Source: CAYIHX01 sp964363305 (GTDB taxonomy: Bacteria; Bdellovibrionota; UBA1018). Taken from it: DNA of 13,182 bases. The translations under genes and the position numbers were made by a program. Of the stretch, positions 5,455-12,663 are shown in pieces. The stretch spans positions 1 through 13,182 of the forward strand of contig CAYIHX010000072.1 in assembly GCA_964363305.1 (NCBI GenBank), written 5' to 3'. Position 1 is the stretch's first letter; the number at the start of each line of letters is the position of its first letter. The notes under the pieces were generated by a model. That model was not told the DNA's origin. It did not search any database and worked only from the letters and a program-made list of their open reading frames with translations.

Positions 5455-6025
5455 GATACGATTCGTAGGCCTTGTTTTGATGGGCGAGGCGGCCCGAAAA
5501 ATGGTGATGAGATTCTTCGGGGTTGATTTGTCGAAGGACGTCGCGTGCCGCAGGAAGGGGGCGCGGAAAAAATCGAGGGACGAAGGCCTGGTACTTCGCG
5601 TAGGCATCGCCGAAAATTTTATGGAGCTTGGTTTCTTCATCGAGGATGATGAAATGGTAGACCAGCGCGAACAAAATGGATGCGGTCAAAAGAAGCGAGA
5701 CGTTGCCGGCCGCCCAAGCTGTGCCTACAGCCATCAGGTAGGTGCCCAGGTAGAGCGGATTGCGGCAATAGGCGTAGGGGCCGCCCACCGCGGGGCGTAT
5801 GTCTTTGCGGAGGTATCCGCTGGCCCAATAGCGCAGCGTGCCTCCGGCGAAAATGAGGAGGATGCCGGGGATGCGTGGCTCGCCACGCGCCAGGAGTCCG
5901 ATCCCGATGGCGAAGGCCCAGGCTAATAGAATGCGTGTTTTTCCCTGCAGAAGGCCCCGAAACCAGTTCGGGGGGGGGGCCAGATTTTCACTCGGACGAT
6001 AGGGTTTCAATTCTTCTGTGGTCAC
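5390..6025 (-). CDS. Isoprenylcysteine-methyltransferase-like membrane protein
   Basis: This 211-residue membrane protein belongs to the ICMT/phospholipid-methyltransferase superfamily, which uses S-adenosylmethionine to methylate lipids or lipid-linked thiols at the membrane. Hydrophobic segments lie at about 32-47, 53-70, 91-104 and 109-128. The family signature is clear: GGPYAYCRNPLYLGTYL (81-97), then DEETKLHKIFGDAYAKY (129-145), whose Glu pair and FGxxYxxY pattern form the methyl-donor site in this family. Bacterial members rarely have known substrates. After the usual end (near PRFFPR, 150-155) there is an atypical ~55-residue extension with a last membrane helix (about 188-207). The start is a GTG at 6025 with weak ribosome-binding support. 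Codons 16-19 contain a ten-base C tract. Its stop abuts the 5056 remnant. Confidence 0.85.
   Translation of the reverse strand: MTTEELKPYRPSENLAPPPNWFRGLLQGKTRILLAWAFAIGIGLLARGEPRIPGILLIFAGGTLRYWASGYLRKDIRPAVGGPYAYCRNPLYLGTYLMAVGTAWAAGNVSLLLTASILFALVYHFIILDEETKLHKIFGDAYAKYQAFVPRFFPRPLPAARDVLRQINPEESHHHFSGRLAHQNKAYESYLTAAALVAWVWVAAFLWAKLT
5970..5979. repeat. Ten-base G/C homopolymer in methyltransferase start
   Basis: Ten consecutive G on the + strand encode the Ala-Pro-Pro-Pro stretch (residues 16-19) of the opposite-strand methyltransferase. One-base slippage would frameshift the protein before its first membrane helix. Tracts of this length mediate phase variation in several Gram-negative genera; it could also be an assembly error hotspot. 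Confidence 0.9.
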
Positions 6026-6091
6026 AGTGCCGTCACCCTAACGGGGAACCTTGTGAAAAGGCAACTCTTCCAGTAGTCTGCACGGCACGTC

Positions 6092-7147
6092 ATGAAATCG
6101 AATCAGGGGAAGACTTCGTTGGAAGGGAAAGGTTCATCTATTTCGCGAGGCGAGTCCGCGGGCGGATTTCGTCTTCCGAAGGAGAGGGTCCTTCAAATTT
6201 ACGATCTGATGGTGAAGGCGCGCGTTCTGGAAGAGCGTCTCATCCGAATGTATAAACAGTCGCAGGGATATTTTTGGCTCGGTGGACCGGGGGAAGAGGC
6301 GTTTAATATTCCCCTGGGGCTACAGATCAAGAAGGGACAGGGCCCGGACTACGATTTCATGCATTTCCATTATCGCCAGGGCGGGACGATGTTGACGCTC
6401 GGGATGGATCCGAAAGACGCGATGAGGCAGATGGCTAACGTCGCGACCGATCCTTTTTCGGGCGGGCGCAACTTCGCCTCCCATTACTCCAAGAGGGAGT
6501 GGAACGTGGTTCCGGTGACTTCGACGATTGAGACGCAGTATTTGACGGCGATTGGGACGGGTGTCGCGCAGAAGCATCACGGCGGCGATGGGATCACGAT
6601 CGTGACCGGCGGGGATGCTGGAACGGCGGAGGGTGATTTCGCCTCTTGCTTGATTTGGGCTTCGCGCCCTGGTCAAGAGCTTCCGATGCTCATTATCGTG
6701 ACGAATAATCAGTTCGGTATTTCGACTCCGGCCGCCACTCAGCATGGGGAGCAAAATGTAGCGGATCGAGGCAAGGCTTTCGGCATGAAGACGAGAACCA
6801 TCAATGGCCTCGATCTCGACGAGAGCTGGGATGCCATTGCTGAGGCGATGGCTTATGTCCGCAAGGAGCGTAAGCCATACTTGCTCGAGGCCCGGGTGAC
6901 GCGTCTGTACGGTCATAGTTCGGCCACGGGCGCTAACTTGATCGAGAGTGAGGTCGATCCGATCACGGTTCTAGAAAAGAAACTCGAAGCGACGGGCTGG
7001 CTCACGCGCAAGCAGATGGACGAGAAGCGCGAGTCATATAACCAAGAGATGCTCGAGATGTCGAAGCAGGTGAAAGACGAGCCGATGCCTGATCCCTCGA
7101 CGATCTACGACCATACCTACGTGGGTCAAAAAGGGAAGTACTGGTAA
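6092..7147 (+). CDS. 2-oxoacid dehydrogenase E1 alpha subunit
   Basis: This 351-residue thiamine-diphosphate enzyme subunit decarboxylates a 2-oxoacid (pyruvate, branched-chain oxoacid or acetoin type) together with E1 beta. The domain start RLPKERVLQIYDLMVKAR is followed by GGPGEEAF (substrate/E1 entry region) and HFHYRQGGTML. The ThDP motif is GGDAGTAEGDF (Asp175) leading to NNQFGIST (Asn205/206); the canonical third residue Gly of GDG is Ala here, but the metal-binding GD and NN are kept. YGHSSATGA (near 275-283) corresponds to the phosphorylation-loop histidine region. The substrate cannot be decided from motifs; branched-chain-like features are present but no E2 or E3 gene is adjacent. 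The ATG at 6092 has no strong ribosome-binding site, and the first ~26 residues look poorly conserved. It begins 66 bp from the divergent methyltransferase; E1 beta follows after 48 bp. Confidence 0.92.
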   Translation: MKSNQGKTSLEGKGSSISRGESAGGFRLPKERVLQIYDLMVKARVLEERLIRMYKQSQGYFWLGGPGEEAFNIPLGLQIKKGQGPDYDFMHFHYRQGGTMLTLGMDPKDAMRQMANVATDPFSGGRNFASHYSKREWNVVPVTSTIETQYLTAIGTGVAQKHHGGDGITIVTGGDAGTAEGDFASCLIWASRPGQELPMLIIVTNNQFGISTPAATQHGEQNVADRGKAFGMKTRTINGLDLDESWDAIAEAMAYVRKERKPYLLEARVTRLYGHSSATGANLIESEVDPITVLEKKLEATGWLTRKQMDEKRESYNQEMLEMSKQVKDEPMPDPSTIYDHTYVGQKGKYW

Positions 7148-7153
7148 TGTTCA

Positions 7154-7175
7154 GGCGCCGCCGATGGCGGGCGCC
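7154..7175 (+). promoter_or_regulatory. GC-rich hairpin between E1 alpha and E1 beta
   Basis: GGCGCC-GCC, loop GAT, GGC, one bulged G, then GGCGCC: nine GC pairs within 22 bases, just after the E1 alpha stop and directly before the GAGAGAGGA ribosome-binding site of E1 beta. There is no T-tract, so it is not a terminator. It may punctuate mRNA processing or set the subunit ratio. Confidence 0.5.
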
Positions 7176-7195
7176 GAGAGAGGAAATTCAAACAC

Positions 7196-8266
7196 ATGGC
7201 GCATATGGCACAGGCCATTCGATTGGCCCTTCACTACGGTGAGAAGCATTACGGTCTGCAGGAGATTTTCGGTGAGGATGTGGGTCCGCCGCTCGGAGGG
7301 GTTTTTACCGCCACGCAGGGATTGGAAACAGCCTGGAATGCTCCCCTTGACGAGCGCGGCATCATTGGTGCGGCCATGGGATTGGCGTTCGCGGGCCGTC
7401 GTGCCGTCGCCGAAATTCAATTTTGCGACTATATCTACAATACGATCGATCTGCTGAAGCTGGCGGGCAATCAGTGCTGGGCTTCGAACGGCGACTGGAA
7501 CATGCCGATGACGGTGATGACACCGGTCGGGAGCGGCATCCGCGGTTCGATTTACCATTCGCACTCCTTCGACGCGACGATGACCCATATCGCGGGTTGG
7601 AAAATCGTCATGCCCTCCACTCCGCTTGATGCCTACGGTCTGATGCTTTCCTGTTTGAAGGAGCCCAATCCCACGATGTTCTTGAAGCCCAAGGCGCTTT
7701 TGCGTGTTGAGGGGGACGAGGCGATTCCGGGGATTCCTCCGCTTACCCCCGAAGGCAAGAAGTTGCTCCGGGAAATGATCGATAAACCCGTTGTCGGGGA
7801 TATGTCGAAGTGGAAGCCGAAATGGCCGGATTTGCAGGAGTACCTGGTGCCGATCGGTGCGGGGAAGATTCTTCGCGCGGGCGAGCAGGTGACGATCGTG
7901 ACCTATGGTCGGTTGGTTTCGATCTGCGCTCAGGCGGCGGATTTGCTTCTTCAGGAAGGTCTGTCTGTCGAGGTCATCGATATGCGGACCCTCTGGCCTT
8001 ACGATTGGAACATGATCTCGGAGTCCATTCGAAAGACTCGGCGCGTTGTTTTCGTCAATGAAGACACTGAGGTGACGAACTTCGGGGAGCACCTGTTGCG
8101 CCGCGCGATCGACGAGCATTTCTACGAGCTGGAGGCTCGGCCGCGCTTGATTGCTGGCGCGTTCACGCCGGGTGTCGGGCTTGCTGACCCTCTCGAAGTG
8201 GCCAGCGTGCCGCAGTTGAACCAGATCGTCGAAATCGCACGGGAAGTCGCTCACGAACGCGCCTGA
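7196..8266 (+). CDS. 2-oxoacid dehydrogenase E1 beta subunit
   Basis: This 356-residue partner of E1 alpha completes the ThDP-binding site of the 2-oxoacid dehydrogenase. Family landmarks are GEDVGPPLGGVF (about 26-37) with the catalytic-region Glu, GIIGAAMGLAFAGRRAVAE, IQFCDYIYNTID, a YHSHSFDA block (the catalytic-His equivalent region) and MPSTPLDAYGLM. The C-terminal transketolase-like domain has VTYGRLV, VIDMRTLWPYD and NEDTEVTNFGEHL. Length is slightly above the usual ~325-340. The ATG at 7196 follows GAGAGAGGA (7176-7184) by about eleven bases; a second ATG three codons on is possible. The 90 bp to the globin gene shows no convincing terminator. Confidence 0.92.
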   Translation: MAHMAQAIRLALHYGEKHYGLQEIFGEDVGPPLGGVFTATQGLETAWNAPLDERGIIGAAMGLAFAGRRAVAEIQFCDYIYNTIDLLKLAGNQCWASNGDWNMPMTVMTPVGSGIRGSIYHSHSFDATMTHIAGWKIVMPSTPLDAYGLMLSCLKEPNPTMFLKPKALLRVEGDEAIPGIPPLTPEGKKLLREMIDKPVVGDMSKWKPKWPDLQEYLVPIGAGKILRAGEQVTIVTYGRLVSICAQAADLLLQEGLSVEVIDMRTLWPYDWNMISESIRKTRRVVFVNEDTEVTNFGEHLLRRAIDEHFYELEARPRLIAGAFTPGVGLADPLEVASVPQLNQIVEIAREVAHERA

Positions 8267-8356
8267 GCACTGACCGGCGTGAAAATTTTGTGAACTCCTT
8301 AACTCCCACCCGCAGCGTGCCGATGTCTTCTGTATCTCAACAAAGGGGACATAAAT

Positions 8357-8995
8357 ATGGCACTCGACACTCAACTCATCCGTGATTCGTTCGCATTGGT
8401 AAAGCCCGTCGCTATGGAAGTGATGACTCATTTCTATGGCGAACTTTTTAAGAACTTTCCCGGCGTGGTCCCGCTGTTTCAGCATGTGGATCTGTCCATT
8501 CAGAAAAAGGCGCTCGCAAGCGGTCTGACCTACATTGTCGACAACGTCGATAATTCCGAAAAACTCGTTCCCTACCTCAAGCAGATGGGCGCCCGGCACG
8601 TTCGTTACGGTGCGACGCCGGAGCATTATCCCGCAGTCGGGCAGACTCTGCTCGGAACTTTTAAATATTTTTTCAAAGATCAGTGGACGCCGAAACTCGA
8701 AGCTGAATGGACGACCGCCTACGGAGTCATTGTCGACGTGATGCTCGCGGGCGCAAAAGAGGCTGCGGATTCGGCCCCTCAGGCGAAGGCGGCTCCAGCG
8801 CCTCGGGCCGTGCCGGCCAATTTGGAAGAACTTTCGTTCCGGTTGGCGCGTTCTATCTTGGCCAGAGCGTTAGAGTCAGAGGCGGGCGACGAGTTCATGG
8901 CTTTGGCAAAAGAGAAGGCCAAGAAAATTCTCGCGGAGGCCCTCGAAACGGAAGCCTTGAACGTCCTCAACGCCAAGACCAAGAACGCGGCATAA
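8357..8995 (+). CDS. Single-domain globin with helical C-terminal tail
   Basis: This 212-residue haem protein of the flavohaemoglobin-type globin family probably binds O2 and could dioxygenate NO. Residues 1-137 are the globin: Tyr27 in HFYGELF (B10), Phe41 (CD1), Gln49 (E7) and proximal His81 in ARHVRYG followed by TPEHYPAVG. The Tyr-B10/Gln-E7 pair is the O2-stabilising set seen in Hmp and Vitreoscilla haemoglobin. No FAD/NAD reductase domain follows. Instead there is an Ala/Pro linker (138-157) and a helical tail with two copies of an ILA[RE]ALE[ST]EA motif (167-176 and 191-200). The start is supported by AAAGGGGA (8342-8349). The rubredoxin ATG comes one base after its stop, suggesting the pair is made together and that rubredoxin may be the electron donor replacing the missing reductase. 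That role is inferred. Confidence 0.9.
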   Translation: MALDTQLIRDSFALVKPVAMEVMTHFYGELFKNFPGVVPLFQHVDLSIQKKALASGLTYIVDNVDNSEKLVPYLKQMGARHVRYGATPEHYPAVGQTLLGTFKYFFKDQWTPKLEAEWTTAYGVIVDVMLAGAKEAADSAPQAKAAPAPRAVPANLEELSFRLARSILARALESEAGDEFMALAKEKAKKILAEALETEALNVLNAKTKNAA

Positions 8996-8996
8996 G

Positions 8997-9173
8997 ATGA
9001 GCACCGGTGCCTACAAGAGGTTCGGATGCAAGGGATGTAGCTATATTTACGATGAAGCCAAGGGAGATCCCGATGCCGGCTTGAAGCCCGGAACTCGTTT
9101 TGAGGAGATACCGGATGGCTGGAGTTGTCCGCTCTGCGGGCTGACCAAGGCTGACTTCGAGGAAATTCGGTAA
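8997..9173 (+). CDS. Rubredoxin
   Basis: This 58-residue iron-sulfur electron carrier has the complete Cys4 iron site: CKGC (11-14) and CPLC (44-47). Between them is the diagnostic DEAKGDPDAGLKPGT stretch with an FEEIPDGW segment, and it ends in LTKADFEEIR. Length matches classical rubredoxins (~54 residues). One small departure is Ser after the second cysteine where Gly is usual. The gene starts one base after the globin stop (TAAGATG) with no good ribosome-binding site of its own, so its translation probably depends on the globin gene. A partner reductase is not in the window. The family is common in anaerobes and in oxidative or nitrosative stress pathways; here the globin link is the main clue to function. 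Confidence 0.95.
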   Translation: MSTGAYKRFGCKGCSYIYDEAKGDPDAGLKPGTRFEEIPDGWSCPLCGLTKADFEEIR

Positions 9174-9201
9174 CGGGGCGAGATGTGATATTGAGTGGGT
9201 C

Positions 9202-10989
9202 ATGGCCACTCTCAAGAATCGCCTCACGACGGTTTTTTCCAAAGCCTTTGAACGGGAAGGTTTTGAAGCGCGTTTCGGTGGGGTAGCGTTCGCGGATCGC
9301 CCGGACCTCGCCGATTTCCAGTGCAACGGCGCCCTTGCGGCAGCGAAGTCGAAGGGGCTCAAACCTCGCGAGCTCGCGGAGCGAATCGCTCCGCAGGTGC
9401 GTGCAGGGCTCGATTCGGAGTTCGGAGCAGGTTCGGTAGACCTTTCGATCGCCGGGCCGGGCTTCATCAATTTGAAGCTCAGCGGGACGGCCTTGGCGGA
9501 GACGGCCGGGCGCCTCATGGGCGATGTCCGATGCGGGGTCGAGCCTCGGACGCGTTCGCGCAAAGTAATCGTCGATTTCGGAGGCCCGAACGTTGCCAAG
9601 AGCATGCACGTCGGTCATCTGCGTTCTTCGATTCTGGGGGACGCCTTGGTGCGGTTGCATCGATTTCTGGGCGACACGGTGGTCGGCGACAATCATCTCG
9701 GAGATTGGGGCACTCCCATGGGGATGCTGATCTGCGAGATCCGGCGTAGGCAACCCACTCTTCCTTATTTCAAAGCGGATTTTCAAGGACAGTATCCACG
9801 GGAATCGCCGGTCGCGATGGAGGAGCTTGAGCAGCTTTATCCCGTGGCTGCGAAACGATTCAAAGAGGACGAGGCGTTCGCGAAGGACGTTCTCGTGGCG
9901 ACGGATCAGCTCCAGCAGGGGAGAAATCCAGGCTATCGCGCGCTCTGGCAGCATTTCTGTGACACGACCATCGCCGGCTTGAAGCGGGATTTTGGCCGAC
10001 TGGGGATCGAGTTCGATACCTGGTATGGCGAAAGTTTTTATGAGTCGAAGATGCCTGCAATGGTGGAGAGTCTCAGGCAGAGCGGGCTTGCGAAGGAAAG
10101 CGAGGGGGCGCTCGTCGTTCCGCTCGCGACGGAGAAAGATCCGGATGCGCCGCCTCTGATCTTGGTGAAATCCGGTGGGGGTTATCTGTATCATACGAGC
10201 GATCTCGCGACGATTCAGCACCGGGTGGGCGTGTTGAAGGCGGATCTGATTCTCTATGCCGTCGATAAACGGCAGAGTCTGCATTTCAAGCAGGTGTTTC
10301 AGGTCGCGAAGCGGGCAAAGCTGGCGGGAGAAGCCCAGCTGGTACACGCCGCTTTTGGAACGATGAACGGCAAGGATGGCAAGCCGTTCAAGACTCGGGA
10401 AGGCGGGGTGCTCAAACTGAAGGAGCTGATCGAGATGATCCATGCCGAGGCGGGTAAGCGCTTGGCCGAGATGAGTGTCGAGCGCGCGTACTCGGAGTCA
10501 GAGAAAGAAGACATCGCCGACAAGGTGGGGATCGCCACGTTGAAGTACGCCGATCTGAAGAACAATCGGACGGTCGATTACGTTTTCGATCTCGAACGGT
10601 TCTCGCAGTTCGAGGGCAATACCGGGCCTTATTTGCTTTATGCTGTGGTTCGCATTCAGTCGATTCTCAAGAAGGCGGCCGATCTGGGGATGCTTCCCTC
10701 CGCGCAGCTTGTCGCGCCCGGTGTCGATTCGGAACGGCGCCTGATGCTCGAACTTTTAAGATTGCCCGAGGCCTTGGGGCGCGCCTACGTGGCGAGCGAG
10801 CCGCATCACCTGGCCGACTTCGGTTTTGGCCTGGCGCAGGTCTACAACTCGTTTTATAAAGATTGCCATATCTTGACCGAGCCGGACGTGGCGCGTCGAT
10901 CGGGCTGGCTTCAGCTTTGTCTGCTGACGCGGGATCAGATTCGCCTTTGCATGAATCTTTTGGGTATTCAGGTTCCGGAGCGGATGTAA
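9202..10989 (+). CDS. argS: Arginyl-tRNA synthetase
   Basis: This 595-residue class I enzyme charges tRNA-Arg in the cytoplasm. The N-terminal Add1 domain (about 1-95) includes DFQCNGALAAAK and GPGFINLKL. The catalytic core has GPNVAKSMHVGHLRSS with the HIGH-type motif HVGH (136-139), GDNHLGDWGTPMGML, and YHTSDLATIQHR. The C-terminal lysine loop reads GKPFKTREGG (from residue 393) in place of KMSKS, as expected for many ArgRS. The anticodon-binding DALR domain occupies about 470-595 and includes FSQFEGNTGPYLLYAVVR. The ATG at 9202 is 28 bp after rubredoxin. Length and motifs are normal, and I see no sign of damage. It separates the metabolic genes from the right signalling block. Confidence 0.97.
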   Translation: MATLKNRLTTVFSKAFEREGFEARFGGVAFADRPDLADFQCNGALAAAKSKGLKPRELAERIAPQVRAGLDSEFGAGSVDLSIAGPGFINLKLSGTALAETAGRLMGDVRCGVEPRTRSRKVIVDFGGPNVAKSMHVGHLRSSILGDALVRLHRFLGDTVVGDNHLGDWGTPMGMLICEIRRRQPTLPYFKADFQGQYPRESPVAMEELEQLYPVAAKRFKEDEAFAKDVLVATDQLQQGRNPGYRALWQHFCDTTIAGLKRDFGRLGIEFDTWYGESFYESKMPAMVESLRQSGLAKESEGALVVPLATEKDPDAPPLILVKSGGGYLYHTSDLATIQHRVGVLKADLILYAVDKRQSLHFKQVFQVAKRAKLAGEAQLVHAAFGTMNGKDGKPFKTREGGVLKLKELIEMIHAEAGKRLAEMSVERAYSESEKEDIADKVGIATLKYADLKNNRTVDYVFDLERFSQFEGNTGPYLLYAVVRIQSILKKAADLGMLPSAQLVAPGVDSERRLMLELLRLPEALGRAYVASEPHHLADFGFGLAQVYNSFYKDCHILTEPDVARRSGWLQLCLLTRDQIRLCMNLLGIQVPERM

Positions 10990-11050
10990 GGCGCCTTCAC
11001 GATTTATTCACATGAGTTTCATGGGCGTGCCGTCGATGAAGCTTTGTCAT

Positions 11051-11290
11051 ATGAGCAAATCATCAGAAGAGCGAAAATTTCTCCATGACATCGTCAGTCC
11101 GCTGGCGACGGCGATTTTTTTGCTGGATATCGTGCGAGAGGACCTCAAATCCACGGAGAGCATGGCTCCGGGGGTCATTGCTCAAACGACCCAGCTGGCG
11201 ACCACTTTGGCGAAGATGAAGGGGATGATCGAGGCGAGGCGGGAGGTTCTGATGGGTGAGGACGCGGCTGGCGTCAAGGAGGGGGAATGA
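11051..11290 (+). CDS. Second mini H-box (DHp-like) protein
   Basis: This small protein, 79 residues from the ATG at 11051, again looks like a lone histidine-kinase dimerisation hairpin. KFLHDIVSPLATAIFLLD places His12-Asp13 and Pro17 as in an H-box (the spacing of HExxNP), inside an amphipathic helix of about 8-32. A second helix about 39-66 (VIAQTTQLATTLAKMKGM) would pack against it. There is no ATPase domain. The FLHD start of the motif is shared with the mini protein at 110. ATGs at 11012, 11021 and 11036 are also in frame; 11051 is chosen because it has a weak GAAG site and brings the start close to the motif, as in the first copy, but none is decisive. The TGA overlaps the next ATG as ATGA. 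Phosphotransfer to, or inhibition of, the next-door receivers is inferred. Confidence 0.6.
   Translation: MSKSSEERKFLHDIVSPLATAIFLLDIVREDLKSTESMAPGVIAQTTQLATTLAKMKGMIEARREVLMGEDAAGVKEGE
11276..11286 (+). promoter_or_regulatory. Strong ribosome-binding site at the ATGA junction
   Basis: AAGGAGGGGGA directly precedes the ATG at 11287, inside the last codons of the mini H-box gene. It fixes the regulator start and shows that the overlap is a genuine coupled junction. Confidence 0.75.
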
Positions 11291-12663
11291 CCACGCTTCG
11301 AAAAGGCCAGGGTGAGGTGAACAAGCATATCCTTGTCGTTGACGACGATGAGATCTTCCTGGGCGCGCTCGCGCAGACGTTGGAACGGGAAGGGTTTACC
11401 GTGACCAAGGTATCGCACGGGAAACAAGCGATAGACCTCATCAGCGTGGGCGTGGTCGACGCCGTCCTCTCCGACATCAATATGCCAGGCGTCAGTGGCA
11501 TCGATCTCGTGAAGTTCGCGGCGGAGAACGCTCCCGAGCTGCCGGTCATCCTGATGACGGGCTTCGCGGAGCTCAGGGAGACCGCCGAGGCTATTCAAAA
11601 GGGCGCCCGGGGTTTTCTCCCCAAGCCGTTCAAACGCGAGGAGTTGATCGCGGTCTTGAACGAGTGGCTGAATCCGGAGAAAAAGGAGGCGGTCGATGCG
11701 AACCTGGACGACGCCTACTGCAAGCTCAGCATCGAGGATTTCGTTTCGGGCAAGGAGATCAAGTTTAATATCTACATCCGCCTCTCGGAGACGAAGTACC
11801 TGAAGGTGGCCCATGAGGGAGAGGACATCCCGGTCGACCGCATTCAGGGATATAAGGCGAAGGGCATCGAGCACCTTCATATGCTGAAGGACGATTTCAA
11901 GCGCTATATGGGGTTCAACCTGAATCTGCTCCCGAAGGTGACCGGGGCGTCGTCGATCTCGCGGGATAAAAAACGGCATTTTCTGAAACATACGAGCGAA
12001 GTCATTCTGGAAAACCTCTTCCTCAATGGGGTGGACGAGGAGAGCTTCCAGAGCGCCCGTTGTGTCGTGGAGTCAACCGCCTCGTTGCTGACTGAGCCTG
12101 ACGAGATGATGCGTCTGATGGAACTTCTCAGTGCCCAGGGCGATCATCTCTACAGCCATAGCCTCGGCGTCAGCGTCTACGCGGTCATGATCGCGAAAGA
12201 GATCAAGTGGACGTCCCAAGCCAACGTGCACAAGCTCGCGTTGGGAGGTTTGCTTCATGATATCGGAAAGAAGGAGCTTCCGCGGGCCCTCCTCAACAAG
12301 CCCCGCCGAGACATGGTCTTCGAGGAGGTGCAGCTATACGAGACTCACCCGCAGCGGGGGATGGATGTTCTCGGGCAGATTTCAACCGTTCCCACCGACG
12401 TTCTTCAGATCGTGGCTCAGCATCATGAGGATTGTCTGGGGCTCGGGTTTCCCACCCATATCACGAAGAACTATATCCATCCGATGGCGCGAATCATTGC
12501 GGTCGCGGATGCGTTCTGTTCGATGATTCTTCCGGGGCCCGACTGCCTGAAGCTCCAACCGGGTGAGACGCTCTCGCGGATGAACACTCTCATGGGTGGA
12601 CGATACGATCCTCAGTTCCTGGCGGCTTTGGGCCGCATCTTCGAGAAGGCGCAAAGCCCATGA
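11287..12663 (+). CDS. Response regulator with HD-GYP-like output
   Basis: This 458-residue protein has three parts. The receiver (13-130) has Asp19-Asp21, phosphoacceptor Asp63 in SDINMP, Thr91 and Lys113 in PKPF. A middle region (about 139-215) contains FNIYIRLSETKYLKV and DRIQGYKAKGIEHLHML, a fold often found before HD-GYP domains in this lineage (from memory). The C-terminal HD domain (about 275-450) keeps the metal ligands: His291, His324-Asp325 in LLHDIGK, His354 in ETHPQRG, His379-His380 and Asp408. The c-di-GMP phosphodiesterase signature HHERxDGxGYP is degraded to HHEDCLGLGFP, losing the Arg and Asp and replacing the GYP Tyr by Phe. Activity on c-di-GMP is possible but uncertain; a different phosphohydrolase or a binding role is the alternative. 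It is ATGA-coupled on both sides. Confidence 0.88.
   Translation: MTTLRKGQGEVNKHILVVDDDEIFLGALAQTLEREGFTVTKVSHGKQAIDLISVGVVDAVLSDINMPGVSGIDLVKFAAENAPELPVILMTGFAELRETAEAIQKGARGFLPKPFKREELIAVLNEWLNPEKKEAVDANLDDAYCKLSIEDFVSGKEIKFNIYIRLSETKYLKVAHEGEDIPVDRIQGYKAKGIEHLHMLKDDFKRYMGFNLNLLPKVTGASSISRDKKRHFLKHTSEVILENLFLNGVDEESFQSARCVVESTASLLTEPDEMMRLMELLSAQGDHLYSHSLGVSVYAVMIAKEIKWTSQANVHKLALGGLLHDIGKKELPRALLNKPRRDMVFEEVQLYETHPQRGMDVLGQISTVPTDVLQIVAQHHEDCLGLGFPTHITKNYIHPMARIIAVADAFCSMILPGPDCLKLQPGETLSRMNTLMGGRYDPQFLAALGRIFEKAQSP

Noticed and set aside
5231..5926. 231-codon + strand frame opposite the methyltransferase
   Set aside because: It is antisense to a protein with intact ICMT motifs; its own sequence has no domain pattern.
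8267..8356. FNR/NnrR-type operator before the globin gene
   Set aside because: No TTGATnnnnATCAA-like palindrome is visible; TTGTGA at 8288 has no matching half.
7151..8626. 491-codon open frame on the - strand across E1 beta
   Set aside because: It is antisense to clearly conserved E1 beta and globin sequence, and its translation is rich in His/Arg/Gln with no domain pattern.
8779..10443. 554-codon open frame on the - strand across rubredoxin and argS
   Set aside because: It is a shadow of argS codon bias; no recognisable protein, and the + strand genes have intact motifs.
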